From contig NZ_LMLC01000001.1 in the NCBI RefSeq assembly GCF_001421805.1, positions 620,001 through 684,000 on the forward strand: a stretch of DNA of 64,000 nucleotides. Direction: 5' to 3'. Origin of the DNA: Sphingomonas sp. Leaf34 (GTDB lineage: Bacteria; Pseudomonadota; Alphaproteobacteria; Sphingomonadales; Sphingomonadaceae). Positions 57,633 to 64,000 of this stretch are shown here, piece after piece. The notes beneath the pieces are model-generated. The model made no database searches. It saw only the letters and a program-made list of their open reading frames with translations, and was not told the DNA's origin. The number at the start of each line of letters is the position of its first letter. Position 1 is the first letter of the stretch. Position numbers and translations under genes: made by a program.

Positions 57633-59513
57633 TCAGTTCATGAGTTTCCAGCCGGTTATGCGGTCCACGGTGACCTGCGTGACCGCATGATAGCCCGGCC
57701 GCGCCTTGCCGTAGATGTCCATCGCGAGCTTATGGCCCCAGTCCCCTGAGTCCATCAGCTGCTGGAACAGCGGCGCGACGAATTTCCGTCGGCCCTGCGA
57801 GGTCAGGAACTGCTCGGCCGAGGCGTCGGCGGGCGCGTAATGATTGGCGAGCGCGAGTTGCAGCCAGGCGAAGCGGATCTCGGCATTGCCCGTGCTGTTC
57901 CAGCCGAATGCTTCGTCGAGCGCCTTCAGCCGCTCGGCGGGGAGTTTGCGGGGGAGCTGCGACAGGAAGCGCGTGATCTCCTGCGTGGTCGCCTTGCCCG
58001 GAACGCCGGACACGGGCCCGCCTGCCGCATAGGCCTTCGCCGCGGCATCGACTGCGGGGAACGCAGCGGACGTGACATGCACCGCGTTTGCCGGGATGCC
58101 GGGGCTGTAGACCCAGGTGTCGACGCCGATCGTCTTGGCCTCGGCGGGGGTGAGCAGCTTCGATTTCAGGTCGGCGAGGAAGCCCGCGCTGGTCTGCGGC
58201 TGGAAGGCGTGACGGTCGAAATAGCTGCGCAGATACGCATCCCAGCGTGCGCGGCCGACCTGCTTCTCGATCGTGCGGAGGAACGATGCGCCCTTGTCAT
58301 AGGCGATCTGAGTCATGCCGTCGTCGGGATCGCGCGCCGCGTCGAGATCGAGGTGGAGCTGCGTGTCCTTCGCCGCCGGACCGCCGGCCTCTTTCACCGC
58401 GGCCATCATGTCGGTCCAGGCGAGGTCGGCCTCCATGTCGGCGCGGCGCTTGCCGTACAGCGCCTCCATGATCCGGTTCTCGAAATAGCTGGTGAAACCT
58501 TCGTTGAGCCAGAAATCGTCCCACGTTGCATTGGTCACGAGATTGCCCGACCAGCTGTGCGCAAGTTCGTGCGCGATCAGCGAGACGAGGCTGCGGTCGC
58601 CCGCGATCGCGGTCGGCGTCGCGAAGGTCAGCGTCGGGTTCTCCATCCCGCCGAACGGGAACGACGGCGGCAGGACCAGCACGTCGTAGCGGCCGAAGCG
58701 ATACGGGCCGTACAATCCTTCCGCGGCGGCGACGAACTTCTCGAGCTCGCCGAATTCATAGGCGGCCTTGGGGAGCGTGGCGGGCTCGGCCCAGATGCCG
58801 GTGCGCGGGCCGGTCGACTTGAACGCGATATCGCCGACCGCGAGCGCGATCAGGTACGGCGCGACGGGCTTGTCCATCTTGTACTGGAAGGTGCAGCGAT
58901 CGGCGACGCACGTCGGCTTGCCGGTCGCGAGCCCGCTCATCACCGCGGTGAGCTGCTTGGGGACGGCGATCTTCGCCTCCCAGGTCTGGCGGATGCCGGG
59001 GGAGTCCTGCGTCGGGATCCAGCTACGGTTGAGGATCGCCTCGCCCTGGCTGAACAGGAATGGCTGCTTCTTGCCCGCGGTCTGCGCCGGGGTCAGCCAT
59101 TGGAGCGCCTTCGCGTCGGGGGACGAGGCGTAGGCGATGCGAATCTTTTTGGCGCCGTTCAGCGTGACGGTCAGCGGCGCGCCGTGGATCTTGTCGACCG
59201 CACCGACTTCGTAGGCGAGCGGTTTGCCGTTGGCGTCGGTGATATTGACGATCTTCAGCCCGTTATCGTCGAGCACGAGCTTCGCGCCCGGTTTGGCCAG
59301 GATGTCGAGTGTCGCGATGCCGCGGATGACGTGCGTGTCGAAATCGGCGGCGAGATCGAGCGCGACATGCGTGACGCGGGCTTCTGCGGGGCGGGCGTAG
59401 CTGTGCGGATCGCGCGCGTCGGGGGTGGTGAGGATCGGCGCGATCGTCTGTGCCACGGCGGGGGATGCAAGGACGAGCGTCAGGGCGGTGGCTAAAACGG
59501 GTGCGATACGCAT
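57633..59513 (-). CDS. M1-family metallo-aminopeptidase (leukotriene A4 hydrolase-like)
   Basis: This periplasmic or secreted aminopeptidase has 626 residues. It has a signal peptide (RIAPVLATALTLVLASPAVA) and an N-terminal beta domain. The substrate-binding GGMEN motif is at 288-292 and the zinc site is HELAH at 315-319 with Glu338 (WLNEGFTSYFE). An alpha-helical C-terminal domain follows. Order and length match LTA4H-like bacterial M1 peptidases. It is upstream of and codirectional with the CHAP gene, but 137 bases apart. A family C repeat lies behind its start. Confidence 0.95.
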   Translation of the reverse strand: MRIAPVLATALTLVLASPAVAQTIAPILTTPDARDPHSYARPAEARVTHVALDLAADFDTHVIRGIATLDILAKPGAKLVLDDNGLKIVNITDANGKPLAYEVGAVDKIHGAPLTVTLNGAKKIRIAYASSPDAKALQWLTPAQTAGKKQPFLFSQGEAILNRSWIPTQDSPGIRQTWEAKIAVPKQLTAVMSGLATGKPTCVADRCTFQYKMDKPVAPYLIALAVGDIAFKSTGPRTGIWAEPATLPKAAYEFGELEKFVAAAEGLYGPYRFGRYDVLVLPPSFPFGGMENPTLTFATPTAIAGDRSLVSLIAHELAHSWSGNLVTNATWDDFWLNEGFTSYFENRIMEALYGKRRADMEADLAWTDMMAAVKEAGGPAAKDTQLHLDLDAARDPDDGMTQIAYDKGASFLRTIEKQVGRARWDAYLRSYFDRHAFQPQTSAGFLADLKSKLLTPAEAKTIGVDTWVYSPGIPANAVHVTSAAFPAVDAAAKAYAAGGPVSGVPGKATTQEITRFLSQLPRKLPAERLKALDEAFGWNSTGNAEIRFAWLQLALANHYAPADASAEQFLTSQGRRKFVAPLFQQLMDSGDWGHKLAMDIYGKARPGYHAVTQVTVDRITGWKLMN

Positions 59514-59534
59514 GAAAACTCCGATGTCACCGTT

Positions 59535-59630
59535 CCCCGGCGGAGGCCGGGGCCCAGTTGGATAGGCCTTCGTAATGGCGCGCTAGCGGATCAACAACCG
59601 TCCCCCGACTGGGCCCGGCCTCCGCCGGGG
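59535..59630. repeat. Intergenic palindrome, family C
   Basis: This 96-bp copy has ends CCCCGGCGGAGGCCGGGGCC and GGGCCCGGCCTCCGCCGGGG. It fills most of the 134 bases between the aminopeptidase start and the MFS transporter stop. Confidence 0.9.
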
Positions 59631-59647
59631 AACGGCTAAAGTCATAC

Positions 59648-61081
59648 CTACCGAACCGGGTCGGCCAGCCGCGCCAGCCGCGCCAGCCGTGCCTCATGCT
59701 CCACGCGCCCGAACGGAAAGCGGGAGAAGAAATACGCCGAGACGCAGGCGAGCACGACGTACAGCCCGGCATAGATCAGCGTCAGCCGGTCGATTGTCGA
59801 GACCGGCACTGTCCCCGGTGTCGCCTTGGCCGGGAAGCCCGCGATCGCCAGGATCATCCCGGCGAAGAAGATGCCGATCCCGCTCGTGCATTTCTGGACG
59901 AAGAACGAGCCCGCGAAGAACACGCCTTCGGACCGCCGCCCGGTCTTCGCCTCCGAATCCTCGACCACGTCGGCCATCATCGACGCGCCGAGGATGAACC
60001 CGGTGACGTTCGACGCGGTGCCGAGGATGAACAGCCCGAACAGCATCGGCAGCAGCGCGCGGTCGCCGACCTCCGGGAAAACGCCGAGCATCCGCAACCA
60101 GTAGGGCGCGGTGTTCAGCGCCGCGCCGAGCAGCACCGCGGCCAGGGCGACCTTGGGCTTGCTCCCCGTCCTGCCCAGCCGGGGCGCGGCGAGGAACGCG
60201 AGGAACACGCCCGAAAACAGCGCGATCGTCAGGTAGACGAACACCGGTCCCTTGAAGCCCCAGACATAGGTGTAGAGATAGTTCGACATCGCATAGCTGA
60301 TGCCCTGGATCGTGTACGCGCAGACGCCCGCCGCCATCAGGATGGCGAACGCGCGGTTCTTCACGGTCTGGCGGAGTTCGGCGAAGGACTCGCGCAGAGT
60401 CTGCCGCGCGATCGGCGGGTTGGGGAGATGCCTGATCTCGTGGTGCGTGCCGAGCGCGGAGACGAGAATCGCGATGCCGATCGCGACCGCCCCCGCGAGC
60501 GCGAACCCGGCATAGCCCGCGCGGTTGAGCAAACCGTTCGGGAACGCCGCAGTGGGGCTGAGGAAATACTGGTACGCCGACAGCAGCATCAGCAACCCAC
60601 CGACCCAGCCGAACAGATAGCGATAGGCCATGATCCGCGTCCGCTCGTCGTAACCCGAGGTGAGTTCGGGCGTCAGCGCGACCGACGGCACCTCGTAGCA
60701 ACTCACCGCGCTGCGCACGAGCACCGCCATCGCGAACAGCCAGACGAGCGTCTGCGGCTGCGACAGCATCGCCGGCGGATTCCACAGCAACAGCCAGCCG
60801 ATCATGATCGGCAGCGCCGACGCGTACATCCAAGGATGCCGCCGCCCCCACCGCGTCCGAGTCCGATCGGAGAAGAAGCCGACCGCGGGATCGACGAACG
60901 CATCGATCAGCAGCGCCATCATGATGACCAGCCCGACGGTGGCGGAGGGCAGCCCGACGACTTGGTTGTAGAACAGCAGCAGGAACGTGCCGAACCCGGA
61001 ATCCTTCACCCCGTACGCCACCGCGCCGAAGCCATAGCTCGCCATCGTCGCGGTCGACAGCCGCCGGGCCGGGGCGGTCAT
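59648..61081 (-). CDS. Glycoside-pentoside-hexuronide (GPH) type MFS transporter
   Basis: This 477-residue transporter has 12 membrane segments. It resembles the GPH:cation symporter family (MelB-like): ASYGFGAVAYGVKDSGFGTF at the start, DAFVDPAVGFFSDRTRTRWG (about 60-79) and GRRHPWMYASALP. RTRIMAYRYLFGWVGG and the C-terminal GASMMADVVEDSEAKTGRRS with the RxxGVFFAG loop follow. Substrates are often sugars or glycosides, but steroid-like compounds have also been proposed for sphingomonad members. It ends an operon after the SDR gene at 61104. Confidence 0.9.
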   Translation of the reverse strand: MTAPARRLSTATMASYGFGAVAYGVKDSGFGTFLLLFYNQVVGLPSATVGLVIMMALLIDAFVDPAVGFFSDRTRTRWGRRHPWMYASALPIMIGWLLLWNPPAMLSQPQTLVWLFAMAVLVRSAVSCYEVPSVALTPELTSGYDERTRIMAYRYLFGWVGGLLMLLSAYQYFLSPTAAFPNGLLNRAGYAGFALAGAVAIGIAILVSALGTHHEIRHLPNPPIARQTLRESFAELRQTVKNRAFAILMAAGVCAYTIQGISYAMSNYLYTYVWGFKGPVFVYLTIALFSGVFLAFLAAPRLGRTGSKPKVALAAVLLGAALNTAPYWLRMLGVFPEVGDRALLPMLFGLFILGTASNVTGFILGASMMADVVEDSEAKTGRRSEGVFFAGSFFVQKCTSGIGIFFAGMILAIAGFPAKATPGTVPVSTIDRLTLIYAGLYVVLACVSAYFFSRFPFGRVEHEARLARLARLADPVR

Positions 61082-61103
61082 AGCGAGCCGGTCATAGGGG
61101 CGG

Positions 61104-61931
61104 TCATTTCAGGCTGTCGAGGATCGAGAACAGCGACGGTTGCGCGGGGTCCCAGCTCGGCCGCGTGCCGATCGTCATGCCGCCGTCGACCAAGATGTGC
61201 GTGCCGGTGATGAAGCTCGCATCGTCGCTGGCCAGGAACGCGACCGCCGCCGCGATGTCGTCGCCGGTACCGGGGCGACGGATCGGCTGTGCGTCGGCGG
61301 CGATGTGCGCGATCATCGCGTCGGCCTTGCTGGTCTTCGCCTCGTCGAGATCGAGCATGCGTGTGAAGATGTTGGTGACGATGAAGCCGGGGACGACCGC
61401 GTTGACGCGGATCGCGTGGCGCGCAAGATCGGCGGCGGCCTGCTTGGTGAGGTGGAGCACCCCGGCCTTGGCGGTCGAGTAGGCGGTCGGCGCATAACCC
61501 GTGCCGAGCGCGGACACCGACGAGGTGTTGACGATCGCGCCACCGCCGCGCTTCGCCATCAGCGGCGCGGCATAGCGGATGCCGAGCGCGACCGAGCGGA
61601 GGAGGAGCGCCTGCGTGCGGTCCCAGTCCTCGGGCGAGATCTCGCCGATCGGATCGCGCGATCCGCCCGCACCGGCATTGTTGAACAGGATGTCGAGCCC
61701 GCCTGCATCGTCGGCCGCCTGCATCAGCGCCTCGATATCGCTCGCCTGAAGCACGTTGGTGCGCTGGAACTGGATGCGGCCGTCTGATGCATCGGCAAGC
61801 GCGCGGCCGCCGGCTTCGTCGATGTCGCCGATCAGGACGGTGGCGCCCTCGTCGGCAAGCCGGAGCGCGGTCGCCCGGCCGATGCCGGACGCGCCGCCGG
61901 TCACGACGGCACGTTTGCCAGAAAACCTCAT
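61104..61931 (-). CDS. SDR-family oxidoreductase
   Basis: This short-chain dehydrogenase/reductase has 275 residues. The cofactor motif TGGASGIG is at 11-18, NNAGAGG at about 90-96, and the catalytic Ser in NTSSVSALG is followed by YSTAKAG (Tyr and Lys). The C-terminal region IRVNAVVPGFI and ASDDASFITGTHILVDGGM is typical. Asp after the motif (LIGDIDEAGG) suggests NAD preference. It is codirectional with the GPH transporter 22 bases downstream and probably cotranscribed with it. The ATG at 61931 follows an AGGAG site. Confidence 0.92.
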   Translation of the reverse strand: MRFSGKRAVVTGGASGIGRATALRLADEGATVLIGDIDEAGGRALADASDGRIQFQRTNVLQASDIEALMQAADDAGGLDILFNNAGAGGSRDPIGEISPEDWDRTQALLLRSVALGIRYAAPLMAKRGGGAIVNTSSVSALGTGYAPTAYSTAKAGVLHLTKQAAADLARHAIRVNAVVPGFIVTNIFTRMLDLDEAKTSKADAMIAHIAADAQPIRRPGTGDDIAAAVAFLASDDASFITGTHILVDGGMTIGTRPSWDPAQPSLFSILDSLK

Positions 61932-62063
61932 ACGCGCTCTCCTGCTCTTTTTTGCGAGCATAGTACGGCCCCCACCCTCGTCAATATGCACCGCTTCGAA
62001 TAACGGGTTTGCAGGAACGCCGTCCCGACGATACCAAGCGGGCAAACATTCGGAGGATGCGTC

Positions 62064-62852
62064 ATGGATACCACCACCCTGTTCCGGCTCGACGGCCGCG
62101 TCGCGCTGATCACCGGCGGCAGCCGCGGGATCGGCAAGATGATCGCCGCGGGCTTCGTCGCGCAAGGGGCCAAGGTCTATATCTCGTCGCGCAAGGCCGC
62201 GGCGTGCGAGGAGACCGCCGCCGAACTCGGGCCGAACTGCATCGCGCTGCCGCAGGACGTCTCGACGGTGGCCGGGTGCAAGGCGTTGGCCGAGCAGTTC
62301 GCCGAGCATGAGTCGAAGCTTGATATCCTAGTGAACAACGCCGGAGCGGCCTGGGGTGTGCCGTTCGAGGAGTTTTCGGAAGTCGGCTGGGACAAGGTCA
62401 TGGACCTCAACGTCAAGTCGCCCTTCTTCCTCACGCAGGCGCTGCACGCCGCCTTGAAGGCGTCGGGCTCGCGCGAACGGCCGGCGAAGGTGATCAACAT
62501 CACCTCGATCGACGGGCAGCGGCTCAACCCGTGGGAGACGTACAGCTATCACGCGTCGAAATCGGCGCTGATATATCTGACCAAGCGGATGGCGGCGCGG
62601 CTGGTGACAGACTCGATCAACGTGACCTCGATCGCACCGGGGGCGTTTGCCAGCGACATGAACAAGGCCGCGCGCGATCACGGCGACGCGGTTGCGGAAG
62701 GGATTCCGGCGAAGCGCGTCGGAGTCGACGAGGATATGGCGGGCGCGGCGATCTATCTCGCCAGCCGCGCGGGGGATTACGTGATCGGCGAGACGATCAC
62801 GGTCGATGGCGGGCTGGTGCACGCGTCGCTGGGGACGAGCATCGACGCGTGA
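62064..62852 (+). CDS. SDR-family oxidoreductase, RhlG-like
   Basis: This short-chain dehydrogenase/reductase has 262 residues. TGGSRGIG is at 17-24, followed by SSR at the end of the second strand, which points to NADPH use. NNAGAAWG is at about 91-98, Ser148 in NITSIDG, and Tyr162-x3-Lys166 in YSYHASKS. The C-terminal IGETITVDGG is typical. The sequence type recalls RhlG/FabG-like reductases. It is divergent from the other SDR, with about 130 bases between the two starts, so the two could share a regulatory region. Confidence 0.92.
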   Translation: MDTTTLFRLDGRVALITGGSRGIGKMIAAGFVAQGAKVYISSRKAAACEETAAELGPNCIALPQDVSTVAGCKALAEQFAEHESKLDILVNNAGAAWGVPFEEFSEVGWDKVMDLNVKSPFFLTQALHAALKASGSRERPAKVINITSIDGQRLNPWETYSYHASKSALIYLTKRMAARLVTDSINVTSIAPGAFASDMNKAARDHGDAVAEGIPAKRVGVDEDMAGAAIYLASRAGDYVIGETITVDGGLVHASLGTSIDA

Positions 62853-62876
62853 CGGGCACACTTAACGCGGCGCCGT

Positions 62877-63815
62877 TCAACCCGGCGGCGACGGCTGAGA
62901 CAGGGGGGCGATGGTGGATTCGGTAGAGGCGGGCTGCGTTTTCCCGTCCGGAGTCACCGCCGGTGCGCCGGGCGCCCCTGCCGGGGCAGTGCTCACGTTC
63001 GCTGTCGTAACGGGACGTTCCGACGGTCGTTGTTCCTCGGCACGTTTTTTCTCGATGTCCGCTGTTTTCGTGGCGATCGAGTCGTTGAACAGGTCCTTCA
63101 TCCCCAGGAACGAACACAGCCCGGCATAGCGGATAACCTTGGACTCTGCGGCGAAGAACGTTCTTGGCGGCAGCTTCTCGTTTTGCAGCTTCATGCTGTC
63201 CTGCGCCGCCAGGACCAGACGCCGCATCTTGGCAAGATCCGCATCAACCATGAAGCTCTCGTCGTAATTCCGGAAGCTGGCGTTAAGGGCGTTGAACCCT
63301 ACCGTCGATGCAGTAAGCGCCGCACTGCCCGCCTTGACAAGGTTCAACGCGCCGGCGACGAGCGTGCTGGTGTCGGTCGCCAGGCCCTTGCCGAACTGTC
63401 GCTTGCGCGCAGACAGATTCACCGACCGGAAGAACTCGTCGCAATACACGTCGGACAGGGTCGTGCCAGCATCCATGAAACGCAACACTTGTTCCTGCTG
63501 GACTTTCTGCTCTGTCGTCAGCGGCGTAGTGTAATCGGACCGTCGGAATGCGGCTAGTTTGTCGACGATTTTCTGACAGTTCGCGGCCGAAACCGGCCCC
63601 TCGCTCCCGGACGGCTTTTTCCTGGCGGCTTTTGTCGCAGCGTCCTTGGCCCCGGCATCGCCATTGCAGTCATACGCCTGACGCATCTCGACGATGAGCA
63701 TCAGCTTCTCGTCTTTTGTTTCGGTGGGATCCGCCGATAACTTCGTGCGTAAGGACTCAGGCACCGAGCAACCGCTCAGCGCGACGACACAGGCCACCCC
63801 CCAATATTTTGTCAT
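62877..63815 (-). CDS. Hypothetical lipoprotein in less GC-rich DNA
   Basis: I do not recognise a named family for this 312-residue lipoprotein. The signal peptide WGVACVVALSGC has a good lipobox (Cys16). A Lys/Ala-rich linker (about 55-80) leads to a helical domain with DYTTPLTTEQKVQQEQVLRF, a CDEFFRSVNLSARKRQFGKG stretch and ALNLVKAGSAALTASTVGFN. QDSMKLQNEKLPPRTFFAAE comes next, and the low-complexity Pro/Thr/Ala tail is about 50 residues. The DNA is visibly less GC-rich than neighbouring genes, which suggests different ancestry. It is convergent with the SDR gene and has GAGGGGGG before the ATG. Confidence 0.75.
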   Translation of the reverse strand: MTKYWGVACVVALSGCSVPESLRTKLSADPTETKDEKLMLIVEMRQAYDCNGDAGAKDAATKAARKKPSGSEGPVSAANCQKIVDKLAAFRRSDYTTPLTTEQKVQQEQVLRFMDAGTTLSDVYCDEFFRSVNLSARKRQFGKGLATDTSTLVAGALNLVKAGSAALTASTVGFNALNASFRNYDESFMVDADLAKMRRLVLAAQDSMKLQNEKLPPRTFFAAESKVIRYAGLCSFLGMKDLFNDSIATKTADIEKKRAEEQRPSERPVTTANVSTAPAGAPGAPAVTPDGKTQPASTESTIAPLSQPSPPG

Positions 63816-64000
63816 TTACCCCCCCTCAACATCGGCGAGACGCGACGCAACGATACTGGAGAGGCGAAAGGACGGAGCCGTTTACCCTGTCACAGTGAAT
63901 ACACCATGCGTCATTACCGCGACGCAATGTATTTCGGGGTCAAAATGGAGGGATGGAGGGGCGGGCTGCCGAAAACCCGACTTACCGCGCGATTCCCCCT

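Noticed and set aside
57840..59495. A 551-codon plus-strand frame opposite the M1 aminopeptidase
   Set aside because: The minus-strand gene has the HELAH zinc site, a signal peptide and normal length; the opposite frame has no domain character.
59696..61210. A 504-codon plus-strand frame opposite the GPH transporter
   Set aside because: It is a shadow of a 12-span transporter whose frame shows all expected membrane segments.

Overview
The window looks like chromosomal core DNA of a sphingomonad (Sphingomonas or a close alphaproteobacterial relative). It is GC-rich throughout. Its gene content fits that group: an ATP12-type F1 assembly chaperone, an SspB adaptor, a plant/alphaproteobacterial-type GshA, DUF3297, class II fumarase, a CIRCE-controlled groESL operon, and several small glycine-zipper envelope proteins. 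The genus is inferred from this content and has not been tested by a search. There is no transposase, integrase, phage gene or CRISPR array.

Layout. 0-3.4 kb: a LytS/LytTR two-component pair and a SleB-type cell wall hydrolase. 3.7-10 kb: a YheS-like ABC-F ATPase, DUF3297, a Gly/Tyr-rich exported protein, an L,D-transpeptidase and TypA/BipA. 10-19 kb: an HExxH peptidase-like protein, a zinc-type oxidoreductase, a telA/xpaC-like operon with a small CxxC protein, and an ubiA-pmbA-inositol monophosphatase operon. 19-22.8 kb: rsmE, gshA, a polytopic methyltransferase-like protein and tRNA-Gly(TCC). 22.8-25 kb: an unusual operon of a membrane-tethered LuxR-type HTH protein, a small membrane protein and a membrane-anchored MarR-like winged-helix protein. 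25-27.5 kb: groES-groEL. 27.8-42 kb: sppA, a GNAT, a TRIC-type channel, a stress island (two related glycine-zipper proteins around osmC), crcB-rluC, DUF1440, HAD phosphatase-membrane protein-ATP12, gmk, fumC and sspB. 42-46 kb: hisB-hisH-hisA-(repeat)-hisF-small ORF-hisE-HIT. 46-54.5 kb: an amino-acid permease, adenosine kinase, EI24 protein plus lipoprotein, hsp20, queG and a NatAB-like ABC exporter. 54.7-64 kb: a cytochrome P450, an exported MsrB, a CHAP protein, an M1 aminopeptidase, a GPH transporter plus SDR operon, a divergent SDR, and a lipoprotein in DNA that looks less GC-rich.

The most distinctive feature is the intergenic DNA. About 27 imperfect palindromic elements of roughly 50-220 bp, in several sequence families, fill almost every long intergenic gap. 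One supplies the stop codon and last codons of a gene and another splits the his operon between hisA and hisF.

The main regulatory signals seen are: a CIRCE operator with a promoter ahead of groES; a sigma32-like promoter and a ROSE-like RNA thermometer ahead of hsp20; EcfG-like (general stress response) promoters ahead of both glycine-zipper genes and possibly two other small-membrane-protein genes; and an intrinsic terminator placed just upstream of osmC. Together they suggest an envelope and general stress regulon spread through the 25-51 kb part of the window. Gaps over 300 bases are described under the repeat entries. The last 185 bases (63816-64000) show no gene that can be supported.
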